Both the position numbers and the translations under genes were made by a program. The notes under the pieces are model-generated. The model was given only the letters and a program-made list of their open reading frames with translations. It ran no database searches and was not told the DNA's origin. A DNA stretch of 26,335 nt from a virus, in IMG/VR virus record IMGVR_UViG_3300036760_000874, positions 1 to 26,335 of that record; one strand, 5' to 3'. Of this stretch, positions 1 through 5,827 are shown in pieces (within the stretch, counting starts at the first letter, position 1; the number at the start of each line of letters is the position of its first letter).

Positions 1-1179
1 GACGGCAAGGTCGTCTTCCACGACCGCTCGTCGATGCTCTCCACCACCGGCTCCCACGGCGTCTCGCAGGCAACCTACGGCGACGGAGGGGGCGCGGAGA
101 TCGCATACGAAGACCTCGGCATCGGAAACGACGACCAGGACCTCTGGCCGACCGTCTCGGTTTCCCGTTCGGGAGGAGCCACCATGACCGCCTCCGACGC
201 TGCAGGGGTCATCGCCGACGGACCCCGCGTGCTGCCGATCTCGGCGGATCGCCTGGCTTTCGACGATGACGCGGAGCTGATCGCGCAGTATCTGAGCTTC
301 CGCTATCGCAAGTACGCCTCGCGCCCTCTGTCGGTTGACCTGGATCTCACGAACGACATCACCGCGAACGCAGCGATCCTGTCACGGGACACGCACCATG
401 ACCGGGTGACGGTGCTTCGCAGACCTCCTGGCGGTGGGGCGACCGACACGCTCGACTGCCACGTCGAGGGGATCGAGTTCGCCTTCACGCCTACGGGGAT
501 CTCCAAGCTCAAGCTCGGCCTGGTCCCCGATCCCGGCATCACGTTCCCCTTCGAGGAGTGCCTGGTCGCCTCGCCTCTGAACTCCGGGGTCACCTCGTCC
601 GTATCGGGCGCCGGGTCGTCCGCGGCGTTGCTGGGGACGGCGATCCCGAATCGCCCCGGCATCATCGAGCTCATCACAGGCACGACCACCACGGGACGCT
701 CAGCCCTGATCGGTATCACGGATGCGGTGCAGCTCGGAGCCTTGGACTGCGTCTATCAGGGTGCTGTGGCCATCCCGACGGCCTCCGACGGCACCAACCG
801 CTTCACGTTGCGTATGGGCCTCGGCGACTCCGCTTCGGCCGAGAGCGTCGACTTCATCGGCTTCAGGTACACCGACAACGTGAACGGCGGCAAATGGCAG
901 GCGGTCACGCGGAAGAACTCGGTCGAGACAGCCGTGGATACGGGGCAGATCATCGAATCGCCCACACCCGCATGGCACAAGTGGGGGTTCCGCGTGAACA
1001 CCGCGGGCACCTCGGTCGTGTTCCTCATCGATGGCGTGACCGTGGCCACGATCTCGACGAACATCCCAACGGGCTCGAGCCGCAAGCTCACCTACCTGCC
1101 GGGCTTCATCCTCAAGTCCCTCGGCACCGCCGCCCGATCCTTCTACGTGGACCGCTTCGCCTACATCCTGGCTCCGTAG
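1..1179 (+). CDS. Phage tail (minor tail) protein, 5'-truncated, lectin-like C-terminus
   Basis: The reading frame is open from base 1 with no start needed, so the gene begins upstream of the window; an internal ATG at 34 is not a convincing start. The first ~180 visible residues are rich in beta-strand pattern and look like the core of an actinophage minor tail or baseplate protein. From about residue 195 a glycine-poor, strand-rich segment with alternating hydrophobics (ending in a YVDRFAYILAP-type tail) resembles a concanavalin/LamG-like sandwich, which in tail fibres often binds host glycans. It is followed by the lysis-type cassette, the usual place for the last tail genes. Tail-protein role is a moderately firm inference; the lectin fold is a guess from pattern. 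Confidence 0.6.
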   Translation, partial: DGKVVFHDRSSMLSTTGSHGVSQATYGDGGGAEIAYEDLGIGNDDQDLWPTVSVSRSGGATMTASDAAGVIADGPRVLPISADRLAFDDDAELIAQYLSFRYRKYASRPLSVDLDLTNDITANAAILSRDTHHDRVTVLRRPPGGGATDTLDCHVEGIEFAFTPTGISKLKLGLVPDPGITFPFEECLVASPLNSGVTSSVSGAGSSAALLGTAIPNRPGIIELITGTTTTGRSALIGITDAVQLGALDCVYQGAVAIPTASDGTNRFTLRMGLGDSASAESVDFIGFRYTDNVNGGKWQAVTRKNSVETAVDTGQIIESPTPAWHKWGFRVNTAGTSVVFLIDGVTVATISTNIPTGSSRKLTYLPGFILKSLGTAARSFYVDRFAYILAP

Positions 1180-1211
1180 TTCGGCGTGACGCAGCCACCA
1201 GCATCAGCCTC

Positions 1212-1400
1212 GTGAGATCCGACCGCGAAGGCCAGATCTACCGCCGCGAAGATTCGCTGTGGGACTGGCGCGTCCGCTCCGCCGGCAACCACGAGATCAC
1301 GTCGACGTCTGGCGGCCAGGGCTTCACCGAGCGCAACGACGCCCGGGAAGCCGGCGAGCGCGAGCATCCCGATGTCACCTTCGAGGACGTCGACGAGTGA
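1212..1400 (+). CDS. Small DUF1508/YegP-like protein
   Basis: A 62-residue protein starting at GTG 1212, 32 bp after the tail gene and ending inside the start of the next gene (GTGA overlap at 1397-1400). Its core reads Q-I-Y-R-R-E-D-x-L-W-D-W-R-V-R-S-A-G-N, then an S-G-G-Q-G-F-T-E-R-N-D-A-R-E-A segment. This matches the layout of the DUF1508 (YegP) domain: a W-R-W-R-type strand, an N-G turn, then an S-G-E-G-Y-x-x-K-x-D-A helix start. DUF1508 proteins are small alpha/beta proteins of unknown role. Here it sits between tail and lysis genes, so it may be a minor virion part or an accessory lysis protein. Family call is fairly good; function unknown. Confidence 0.6.
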   Translation: MRSDREGQIYRREDSLWDWRVRSAGNHEITSTSGGQGFTERNDAREAGEREHPDVTFEDVDE

Positions 1401-2098
1401 ACATCGATTCTTATCGTCGCCGCCGCAAGGACAAGGACGCCTGGACCATCCCGAGCACCGATGAGGCCGCGTTCCTGAAGGACTCGTTCGACCTGCTCGA
1501 GCGGGCGGGCAACCGCTACAAGCTCGCGGTGGCCCACGGCCAGTACGGTCCGGCGCGCACGCTGCCGTTCATCCGGAAGAAGCTCCCGGCGCTCCTCGCC
1601 TCCGAGAATCCCGGAACCTCGATCGTCGTCGCGTCCGATCGTACCGACGGGGCGGAGTTCGCGTTCCAGCGGATCCAGACGCAGCTGCGGCCGGCCAACA
1701 CCGAGGGCTCGCCGGCGATCGATCTGATCCACCCCGCGGTCGTGAACGAGTTCGGGCCGATGAACTGGGGCCTGTTCTCCGTCGGGATCTACGTCAACAA
1801 GCCCGGCGAGCACGGAGCCGTCGGATCCGGGTGGAGAGGCAATGCTGAGGATTGGGAGTTCTCCGACTCGCAGGCCGACACCGCCGAGAGCGATCGCAAG
1901 CTCGACGATCTGGCGAAGTGGCTCGCGGCCGAGCAACCCAAGGGCCTACCGGTCGGCGGCATGATCTCCCAGGGCGAATGGTGGTCACCGACCTCCGCCG
2001 GATGGCAGCCCTACCGGGTGGGCGAGAGCCGGTTCCTCCGCCACTTCACCCATCTGCACCTCTCGGGATCGCCCGAGAGGGTGCCGGGCTGGATCTGA
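1397..2098 (+). CDS. Putative endolysin-like peptidase (HxH motif protein)
   Basis: The 233-residue frame starts at GTG 1397, overlapping the previous stop. It follows the tail gene and precedes two small membrane proteins, the usual position of an endolysin. Near the C-terminus there is an F-T-H-L-H-L-S-G segment, similar to the metal-binding H-x-H of M15/ARB_07466-type cell-wall peptidases. Other histidine and aspartate residues (D-L-I-H-P at about 110, G-E-H-G-A-V at about 136) could complete a zinc site. No cell-wall-binding repeat and no signal peptide are seen. The catalytic assignment is inference from position and one motif. An alternative is a conserved phage protein of unknown function. 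Confidence 0.45.
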   Translation: MNIDSYRRRRKDKDAWTIPSTDEAAFLKDSFDLLERAGNRYKLAVAHGQYGPARTLPFIRKKLPALLASENPGTSIVVASDRTDGAEFAFQRIQTQLRPANTEGSPAIDLIHPAVVNEFGPMNWGLFSVGIYVNKPGEHGAVGSGWRGNAEDWEFSDSQADTAESDRKLDDLAKWLAAEQPKGLPVGGMISQGEWWSPTSAGWQPYRVGESRFLRHFTHLHLSGSPERVPGWI

Positions 2099-2545
2099 GT
2101 GCTCGCCGGGCTTCATGTCGTCGACATCAACATCCCGAAGACGATCACGGCGCTCGCCTTGCTCGCAGGCGCGCTCGGTGTCCCGGCGTGGCGCTCAGCT
2201 CGGCGTCGCCGGCGAACGGCGCTCGACACGAAGGACGCCGCCGAAGCCGCCCGCGACTCGGTACAACCCACCAACGGCGCGGTCTCACTCGGCGAGGAGA
2301 TCAAGGAGCGCTTCGACGATCTCCAGCGGGAGGTGCGTCTCGTGAACCAAACGCTCGAAGTCGTCGTCGCGCGTCAGCACGAACACGGGCGCGAGATCTC
2401 ACAGATCCGCGACGCCGTCAGAGCCACGAACGGGCGGGTCCGAGGGATGGAGACGCGCCTGCAGACCCATCTCGACACAGTCGATCCGCTCACCAAGTGG
2501 GCCATGGAGCAATCGGGGATCGAGATCCCCAGGGAAGGGAGCTGA
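2099..2545 (+). CDS. Membrane-anchored coiled-coil protein (DUF2746-like), lysis region
   Basis: 148 residues from GTG 2099, which directly abuts the TGA at 2096-2098. Residues about 12-30 (T-I-T-A-L-A-L-L-A-G-A-L-G-V-P-A-W) form one transmembrane helix. A basic stop-transfer stretch of R residues follows, then residues about 60-130 with heptad-like spacing (E-E-I-K-E-R-F-D-D-L-Q-R-E-V and later blocks) that should form a coiled coil. This architecture matches the DUF2746-type proteins found beside lysins in actinophages, proposed to act with holins. It likely sits in the cytoplasmic membrane with the coiled coil in the cytosol. Topology is visible; the lysis role is from context. Confidence 0.6.
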   Translation: MLAGLHVVDINIPKTITALALLAGALGVPAWRSARRRRRTALDTKDAAEAARDSVQPTNGAVSLGEEIKERFDDLQREVRLVNQTLEVVVARQHEHGREISQIRDAVRATNGRVRGMETRLQTHLDTVDPLTKWAMEQSGIEIPREGS

Positions 2546-2550
2546 CGCAG

Positions 2551-2814
2551 ATGTTCAGCAAGCACTTCGAGCTCGGGTTCACGAAGCAGGACCTCGTCCG
2601 GAGCGTCTGGGGGTTCATCGGTGGCTTCGTGGTCGCCTTCGGCGCCGGGGCCTTCGACATCCTCGCGAAGCTCTCGGACTCGTGCAAGGCCGGTCAGTGC
2701 GACTGGTCGACGGCCAAGACCGCAGGGGTCGGCCTCGCGTTCGGTACCGGATCGGCGATCTTCTTCGGCCTGAAGAACCTCGTGCTGAAGGACGGCTCGC
2801 CCTTCAAGGGGTAG
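2551..2814 (+). CDS. Putative holin (two transmembrane helices)
   Basis: 87 residues starting at ATG 2551, preceded by a strong purine-rich ribosome site (GGGAAGGGAG at about 2532-2541). Two hydrophobic helices are visible, residues about 17-40 (W-G-F-I-G-G-F-V-V-A-F-G-A-G-A) and 54-78 (A-G-V-G-L-A-F-G-T-G-S-A-I-F-F-G-L). A short charged loop with two cysteines (D-S-C-K-A-G-Q-C-D) separates them. Small size, two helices, charged C-terminus and position at the end of the lysis cassette fit a class II-type holin. It is the last rightward gene before the convergent lysogeny operon. Holin identity is inferred from topology and place only. Confidence 0.6.
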   Translation: MFSKHFELGFTKQDLVRSVWGFIGGFVVAFGAGAFDILAKLSDSCKAGQCDWSTAKTAGVGLAFGTGSAIFFGLKNLVLKDGSPFKG

Positions 2815-2884
2815 GGGTTCGGCTGTCATCGCCTGCGGATAGGGTTGCCTCGGCGAGTCGACACGCGGACCAATGAACCGTCGC

Positions 2885-2918
2885 CCGGTCCTGCCGACCG
2901 GATCCCGGTGGGGCCGGG
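2885..2918. terminator. Paired GC-rich hairpins at convergent junction (possible bidirectional terminator)
   Basis: Between the rightward holin candidate and the leftward lipoprotein gene lie two adjacent stem-loops: CCGGTC/GACCGG (2885-2890 with 2896-2901, 5-nt loop) and CCCGG/CCGGG (2904-2908 with 2914-2918, 5-nt loop). No T-run follows on either strand, so this is not a classic intrinsic terminator. Its place between converging genes makes a termination role reasonable. The rest of 2815-2931 holds nothing else I recognise. Confidence 0.35.
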
Positions 2919-2931
2919 CGGGCTCGCCTCA

Positions 2932-3297
2932 CTAGGTGATCGTCCGGCAGTCCGCCTCGAGATTCGCGAGATCCTGCGCTACGTTCGCGACGGTGCCCGA
3001 GATGATGTCGAGTTGCAGCGTCGTGCCGTCAAGCGACAGCGTCACCCCCGATGACTTGTCGCGAACGACGGCGTCGATCTCGGCGAGCAGCCGCTTCTTT
3101 ATGGGCTTCGTGTAGTGCTTCTTCCCGGCATCGGCGATCGCCTCGGCGTCCAGACCAAGGCCGATCGTGGAGCACAGCGCCTGCTCGGTCGTGGTGCCGG
3201 ACGCTGGCGGTACCGCCGACACGGATCCGGAAGGACCGTCGCACCCGATGAGGAGCACCCCCAGGACCACCAGGCCTATCGTGATCGTCTGCTTCAT
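2932..3297 (-). CDS. Predicted lipoprotein of the lysogeny operon
   Basis: 121 residues. The N-terminus M-K-Q-T-I-T-I-G-L-V-V-L-G-V-L-L-I-G-C is a lipoprotein signal peptide with lipobox L-L-I-G-C, giving a lipidated Cys19 on the outer face of the membrane. A Ser/Gly/Thr linker and a mixed alpha/beta domain with two further cysteines (C42, C117) follow. Its ATG overlaps the TGA of the integrase gene (ATGA at 3294-3297), so it should be translated from the repressor-integrase transcript in lysogens. Small phage lipoproteins made in the lysogen are known to block superinfecting phage DNA entry or alter the surface; that role here is inference. The signal and lipobox are plain in the sequence. 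Confidence 0.75.
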   Translation of the reverse strand: MKQTITIGLVVLGVLLIGCDGPSGSVSAVPPASGTTTEQALCSTIGLGLDAEAIADAGKKHYTKPIKKRLLAEIDAVVRDKSSGVTLSLDGTTLQLDIISGTVANVAQDLANLEADCRTIT

Positions 3298-4148
3298 CCC
3301 ATCAGACTCCTTTCGAGGGCTGCCTTCATGTTCGAATCCTTCACGCGAGCGTAGCGCTGCACCTGTCCGAGGTCGGCGTGGTTCAGGAAGTCCTTCACCA
3401 GGAGCGGGTCCCGCGTGCGCTCATAGAGGATCGTCGCGGCAGTGTGCCTCGCGAGGTGAGCGTTCACCCTGCCCTCGGGCAGCCCCGCGTCGCGGGCGGC
3501 ATCGCGGAACCAGTCGCCGATCGTATCCTCGTGCCGCCCGATCAGGGTCGATGTCTCTCGGTGTAGCGCCTGGAGCTCCGCGCATGCCTGCAGCGCCCGC
3601 GGCGTGAGCATCACCGAGTAGGGCCGGTCGTTCTTCGCCTTGCGAAAATAGATGTGGTCCCCGGCGCAGTCCTGTGGACGCACGGCCGCCAAAGATCCGA
3701 TACGAGCTCCGGTCTCGAACAGAAGCACGACCGCCCAGCGTCGCATCGCTGGCAGCCGGCGCGCAGCCGCCTCGACGATCGCGGCGATCTCCTCAAGAGA
3801 GAAGTAGTCCGGCGGCGGGTACTTCGGTGCGCGGGCCCGGAGCTCAAGCGTGGGGTTGTGGTCGACGTAGCCCTGGACGGTGGCGAACCGATAGAAGCTC
3901 CGGAGCGCTGCAACGTAGGCCTCTCGCTTCGAGGATCGGGGCGTGACGGATGCGAGGAACCGCTCGCAGACCTCCTCGGTGACCGATTCCGGCGACGTCC
4001 GCGTCCGACGGTAGAACCTCAGCAGGTAGGACTCACGCTGCTCCATCGTCTCCGCGGTGAACTCCCGCGCCGCCATGTGATCGACCCATGCGTCGAGGAG
4101 CGCCCAGAACGAATCGAGCGATCCGGCGATGTGAAGGTGCGCGGGCAC
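3294..4148 (-). CDS. int: Tyrosine recombinase (phage integrase)
   Basis: 284 residues from GTG 4148, chosen because GAGGAAAG lies just upstream and the start follows the repressor stop by one base (TGA-A-GTG). An ATG at 4229 in frame would overlap the repressor by 80 bp and is less likely. Residues about 10-105 are the SAM-like core-binding domain; the catalytic domain follows. Visible catalytic residues are R149 (E-T-G-A-R-I-G), K172 (K-A-K-N-D), H231 and R234 (H-L-A-R-H), H257 (L-N-H-A-D-L) and nucleophile Y266 (Q-R-Y-A-R-V). There is no clear arm-site DNA-binding domain, so it is compact and Xer-like in build. It should integrate and, with a directionality factor not identified here, excise the phage genome. 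Co-expression with the repressor suggests it is made during establishment of lysogeny. Confidence 0.93.
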   Translation of the reverse strand: MPAHLHIAGSLDSFWALLDAWVDHMAAREFTAETMEQRESYLLRFYRRTRTSPESVTEEVCERFLASVTPRSSKREAYVAALRSFYRFATVQGYVDHNPTLELRARAPKYPPPDYFSLEEIAAIVEAAARRLPAMRRWAVVLLFETGARIGSLAAVRPQDCAGDHIYFRKAKNDRPYSVMLTPRALQACAELQALHRETSTLIGRHEDTIGDWFRDAARDAGLPEGRVNAHLARHTAATILYERTRDPLLVKDFLNHADLGQVQRYARVKDSNMKAALERSLMG

Positions 4149-4149
4149 T

Positions 4150-4611
4150 TCACTTTCCTCGCCCCGGCTGTTTATCCCGGCGTTGAGCACGGCGCACGGA
4201 ATCCTGAACCACCTTAGGCTGGGGCGCAAGCTGCATCCCTGGGAGCGCGAGAACCCCTGGCGGTGTTCTCACCGGGTCATCGGGGTTCACGATGACCTCG
4301 AGGTGAGGTCTGCCGGCGGATTTGCCTCCGGCATATGGGGGCGTTTCCCGGAACAGCTCAGCGATGGGCACGCGAAGCGCTCCGGCCAGATCAGCGATTG
4401 TATCGAGCTGCGGCCAACTCGGTAGCGGTTTGGCCGGATCACGACTCGCCTCCAGGGCCCAGATCGTGTTCTTCGACACTCCCGATTCCGACGCGAGCCC
4501 ATCCTGGGTCAACTTCGGGACTCGCTGAGTTCGGAGGCGGTGGACGTTACGGCCCAAGACGCGTCTGGGGTCGGGACCTCGTTCCTGTAGCGGCTCGATG
4601 GGAGATTGCAT
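4150..4611 (-). CDS. XRE-family (Cro/CI-type) repressor
   Basis: 153 residues from ATG 4611; the frame continues upstream to 4833, but this start sits right after a G-rich ribosome-site-like run and just below the leftward promoter. Residues about 18-86 form an HTH_3 domain: R-N-V-H-R-L-R, L-T-Q-D-G-L-A-S-E-S-G-V-S-K-N-T-I-W-A-L-E, then a helix ending V-P-I-A-E-L-F. The last ~65 residues are proline- and arginine-rich and show no LexA/S24 autopeptidase motif, so RecA-driven self-cleavage is unlikely. It is transcribed away from the Cro-like gene and translationally linked to int. It probably binds the palindrome at 4646-4664 and controls both promoters. An 8-7-8 inverted repeat (4275-4297) lies inside its 3' half. 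Confidence 0.85.
   Translation of the reverse strand: MQSPIEPLQERGPDPRRVLGRNVHRLRTQRVPKLTQDGLASESGVSKNTIWALEASRDPAKPLPSWPQLDTIADLAGALRVPIAELFRETPPYAGGKSAGRPHLEVIVNPDDPVRTPPGVLALPGMQLAPQPKVVQDSVRRAQRRDKQPGRGK
4275..4297. repeat. 8-7-8 perfect inverted repeat inside the repressor gene (candidate attP core)
   Basis: Arms GGTCATCG (4275-4282) and CGATGACC (4290-4297) are exact reverse complements around a 7-bp centre GGGTTCA. Tyrosine recombinase core sites are commonly two inverted arms around a 6-8 bp crossover region. This one lies about 130 bp from the int start and codes for repressor residues 105-113, beyond the HTH. In integration-dependent-immunity phages such as BPs, attP lies inside the repressor gene next to int. 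The symmetry is seen; the att role is inference. Confidence 0.35.
4553..4570. promoter_or_regulatory. Near-palindrome CCCAAGACG/CGTCTGGGG, possible weak second operator
   Basis: An 18-bp near-perfect palindrome (one mismatched pair) with the same CAAGAC half-site as the main operator. It lies about 50 bp inside the repressor coding region. A further half-site CCAAGAC follows the operator at 4682-4688, inside the Cro-like gene. Three related sites would allow cooperative repressor binding, but short CAAGACG words also occur by chance in this genome. Confidence 0.3.
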
Positions 4612-4620
4612 CGCCCCCCG

Positions 4621-4649
4621 AGGATAACCACCCAAAATACCGTTGACAA
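4621..4649 (-). promoter_or_regulatory. Leftward repressor/integrase promoter
   Basis: On the minus strand TTGTCA (4649-4644) and TATCCT (4626-4621) are separated by exactly 17 bp, a good sigma-A match. The predicted start point is near 4614, only about three bases before the repressor ATG at 4611, so the message would be nearly leaderless. That is common for phage repressors and in actinobacteria. The -35 box overlaps that of the opposing promoter. Confidence 0.55.
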
Positions 4650-4671
4650 GACCCAAAGTCTTGTGAATACT
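4643..4671 (+). promoter_or_regulatory. Rightward early promoter
   Basis: A consensus TTGACA at 4643-4648 is followed, after 17 bp, by AATACT (4666-4671, four of six matches to TATAAT). The predicted start is near 4678, coinciding with an in-frame GTG of the Cro-like gene. The palindromic operator covers the -35 end and the spacer, so bound repressor should block polymerase here. Confidence 0.55.
4646..4664. promoter_or_regulatory. Palindromic operator of the lysogeny switch
   Basis: ACAAGAC (4646-4652) and GTCTTGT (4658-4664) are perfect inverted 7-mers around CCAAA. The site sits between the divergent repressor and Cro-like genes and overlaps both -35 boxes. It is the natural binding site for a dimeric HTH repressor or the Cro-like protein. 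Confidence 0.65.
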
Positions 4672-4677
4672 ACCCAT

Positions 4678-4881
4678 GTGTCCAAGACGCGGTCCCAACC
4701 CGATGTGACCTTCGGCCCCAAACGAGGCGCAGGGAAGACTCGAGCGATGGTGCTCGAACTTTGGCGGGAGGGAAAGAACACCCGCAAGATCGCCACGGAC
4801 CTCGAGATCTCGACCCAGGCGGTCAATCAGCATCTTCGCCGGCTGCGACTGGACGGCGAGCTCGAGGAGAAGGCCTCGTGA
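4678..4881 (+). CDS. Cro-like small helix-turn-helix protein
   Basis: The HTH reads L-W-R-E-G-K-N-T-R-K-I-A-T-D-L-E-I-S-T-Q-A-V-N-Q-H-L-R-R-L-R, a typical three-helix unit resembling sigma-region-4 or LuxR/MarR-type folds. Start choice is open. The frame is open from ATG 4606, but that would lie upstream of the promoter and overlap the repressor start. GTG 4678 coincides with the predicted transcription start (leaderless), and ATG 4747 has GGGAAG about 9 nt upstream. I use 4678 (67 residues). It is the first gene of the rightward operon and divergent from the repressor, the classic position of Cro, an early regulator that opposes repressor synthesis or controls excision. It lacks sequence features specific to Cro itself. 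Confidence 0.7.
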   Translation: MSKTRSQPDVTFGPKRGAGKTRAMVLELWREGKNTRKIATDLEISTQAVNQHLRRLRLDGELEEKAS

Positions 4882-4883
4882 GA

Positions 4884-4964
4884 TCAGCGCGATCGACGAT
4901 CGAACAGCTGAACCAGGGCCACTGCGAGGGTGAGTGTCGCGACGATCAACAGCGCGAGATCCAC
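4884..4964 (-). CDS. Possible 26-residue single-helix membrane peptide
   Basis: Read leftward from GTG 4964, the frame encodes a short peptide whose middle (D-L-A-L-L-I-V-A-T-L-T-L-A-V-A-L-V-Q-L-F) is a clean transmembrane helix, ended by the basic stop D-R-R-S-R. A perfect AAGGAG-type ribosome site (GGAAGGAG, complement of 4971-4978) lies 6 nt upstream. It runs opposite to the early operon and ends 3 bp from the Cro-like gene's stop. A chance frame is possible at this length, but the ribosome site plus helix is better than expected by luck. It could be a small regulator of membrane or holin function. Confidence 0.4.
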   Translation of the reverse strand: MDLALLIVATLTLAVALVQLFDRRSR

Positions 4965-4973
4965 CTGGATCTC

Positions 4974-5012
4974 CTTCCGGCGGGGGGTCGTGAGAGTTCT
5001 TCCCGCCGGAGG
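4974..5012. promoter_or_regulatory. Long hairpin covering facing ribosome sites
   Basis: CTTCCGGCGGG (4974-4984) pairs with CCCGCCGGAGG (5002-5012), 10 of 11 Watson-Crick with the other a G-U in RNA. The leftward small-peptide ribosome site lies in one arm and a GGAGGGA for the rightward gene in the other. It could act as a translation block or a terminator; no T-run follows. Confidence 0.4.
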
Positions 5013-5039
5013 GAGTCTCTTCGTCCGGTCACGCGAGTC

Positions 5040-5540
5040 ATGAAGACCGCACTCGCACTCGCGATCGTGCTCGGGATGATGTCTGCGGCGCCGCCGGCCG
5101 AGGCCTCCGGCTTCGGGCCAGTGCTCGATACAGACACGGCGCGTGGACGCCACAAGACGGTCGTCGTGGAAGCGACGCACACCCTTCGAGAGACGACCAG
5201 CACCGAGACGGCATTCGTCGTGATCGTGGCGACGATGCGACCGCAGACGCTCGACGGCCTCTCGGCCGTCCGCTGCATCGACGCCACGGGTACCTACACG
5301 CTCGAGGCGGACTTCACGCTCCGGTCGGGGCAAGCGGCGATCCTGCCGACCGACCCGACCGGCATCCACCAAACGTACCCGCGTCGCTGCATCGCCTACG
5401 TGCAACTCACGTCTCGCAAGCGCGGCTGGATCCAGGCCGACCTCGGCATCTGGGTGGAGAGCCTCTCGCGTCCTGTCCTGGAAGGGAGTCTCATGAACAA
5501 GCAGATCTCGCGCATCACCATGCAGGCGGTTCAGCTCTGA
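5040..5540 (+). CDS. Secreted protein of unknown function, early operon
   Basis: 166 residues from ATG 5040. The first ~23 residues (M-K-T-A-L-A-L-A-I-V-L-G-M-M-S-A-A-P-P-A-E-A-S) are a Sec signal peptide with an A-E-A cleavage end. The frame is open upstream to a GTG at 4878 that overlaps the Cro-like stop, but that extension would bury the signal. The mature part is beta-rich with two cysteines (R-C-I-D-A and R-R-C-I-A-Y) that may form one disulphide. It shows no motif I recognise. As the second gene under the early promoter it would be exported soon after infection, which would suit surface alteration or superinfection exclusion, but that is inference only. GGAAGGGAG-ATG-like bases near 5480-5495 sit inside its 3' end. 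Confidence 0.65.
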   Translation: MKTALALAIVLGMMSAAPPAEASGFGPVLDTDTARGRHKTVVVEATHTLRETTSTETAFVVIVATMRPQTLDGLSAVRCIDATGTYTLEADFTLRSGQAAILPTDPTGIHQTYPRRCIAYVQLTSRKRGWIQADLGIWVESLSRPVLEGSLMNKQISRITMQAVQL

Positions 5541-5827
5541 TGCCCAAGGACAAAGCGCTCTTCGATCGGCGCGAGTTCCAGGGCTCAGTGGTTCTCAAGG
5601 AGTGGTGGACCGCGCTCGACGGAGGCAAGTACCTCGGCATCTCGGGCACCGTCTCGATCCTCACGGACTCCGAGATCGTTGGCTTCGAGGTGAACGACCG
5701 CGATAGCAAGTGGGTCGCGCGCGTCGAAGGCCCCACGGAATCGGTGGTCGTGCTCGGGTGCCAGGTACGTGGAGTCCACGTGCACGAACGCACCACGGGG
5801 CCGCGCGACTACTACGAGGTCCCATGA
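5540..5827 (+). CDS. Conserved-type phage protein, unknown
   Basis: 95 residues starting in a TGATG stop-start overlap with the secreted protein, so translation is likely coupled. It is a compact, mixed alpha/beta, mildly acidic protein (K-E-W-W-T-A-L-D-G-G-K-Y-L-G-I-S-G-T then alternating strands). The spacing of V and F residues in E-I-V-G-F-E-V-N-D and K-W-V-A-R-V-E-G suggests a small beta-barrel. No signal, helix or metal motif is seen. Function unknown. Confidence 0.6.
   Translation: MPKDKALFDRREFQGSVVLKEWWTALDGGKYLGISGTVSILTDSEIVGFEVNDRDSKWVARVEGPTESVVVLGCQVRGVHVHERTTGPRDYYEVP

Noticed and set aside
2815-2931. attP in the convergent gap beyond int
   Set aside because: I saw no tRNA-like end or symmetric 6-8 bp-spaced repeat there, only terminator-like stems; it remains a fallback if the 4275 site is not attP.
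4150-4833. Longer repressor starting at 4833
   Set aside because: The extra 74 codons cross the operator, both promoters and the Cro-like gene; ATG 4611 lies just below the leftward promoter.
5493-5540. 15-residue internal frame with GGAAGGGAG before ATG 5493
   Set aside because: It is in the same frame as the secreted protein's end, so it is only an internal start. At most it reinforces initiation of the next gene at 5540; not separable from chance.
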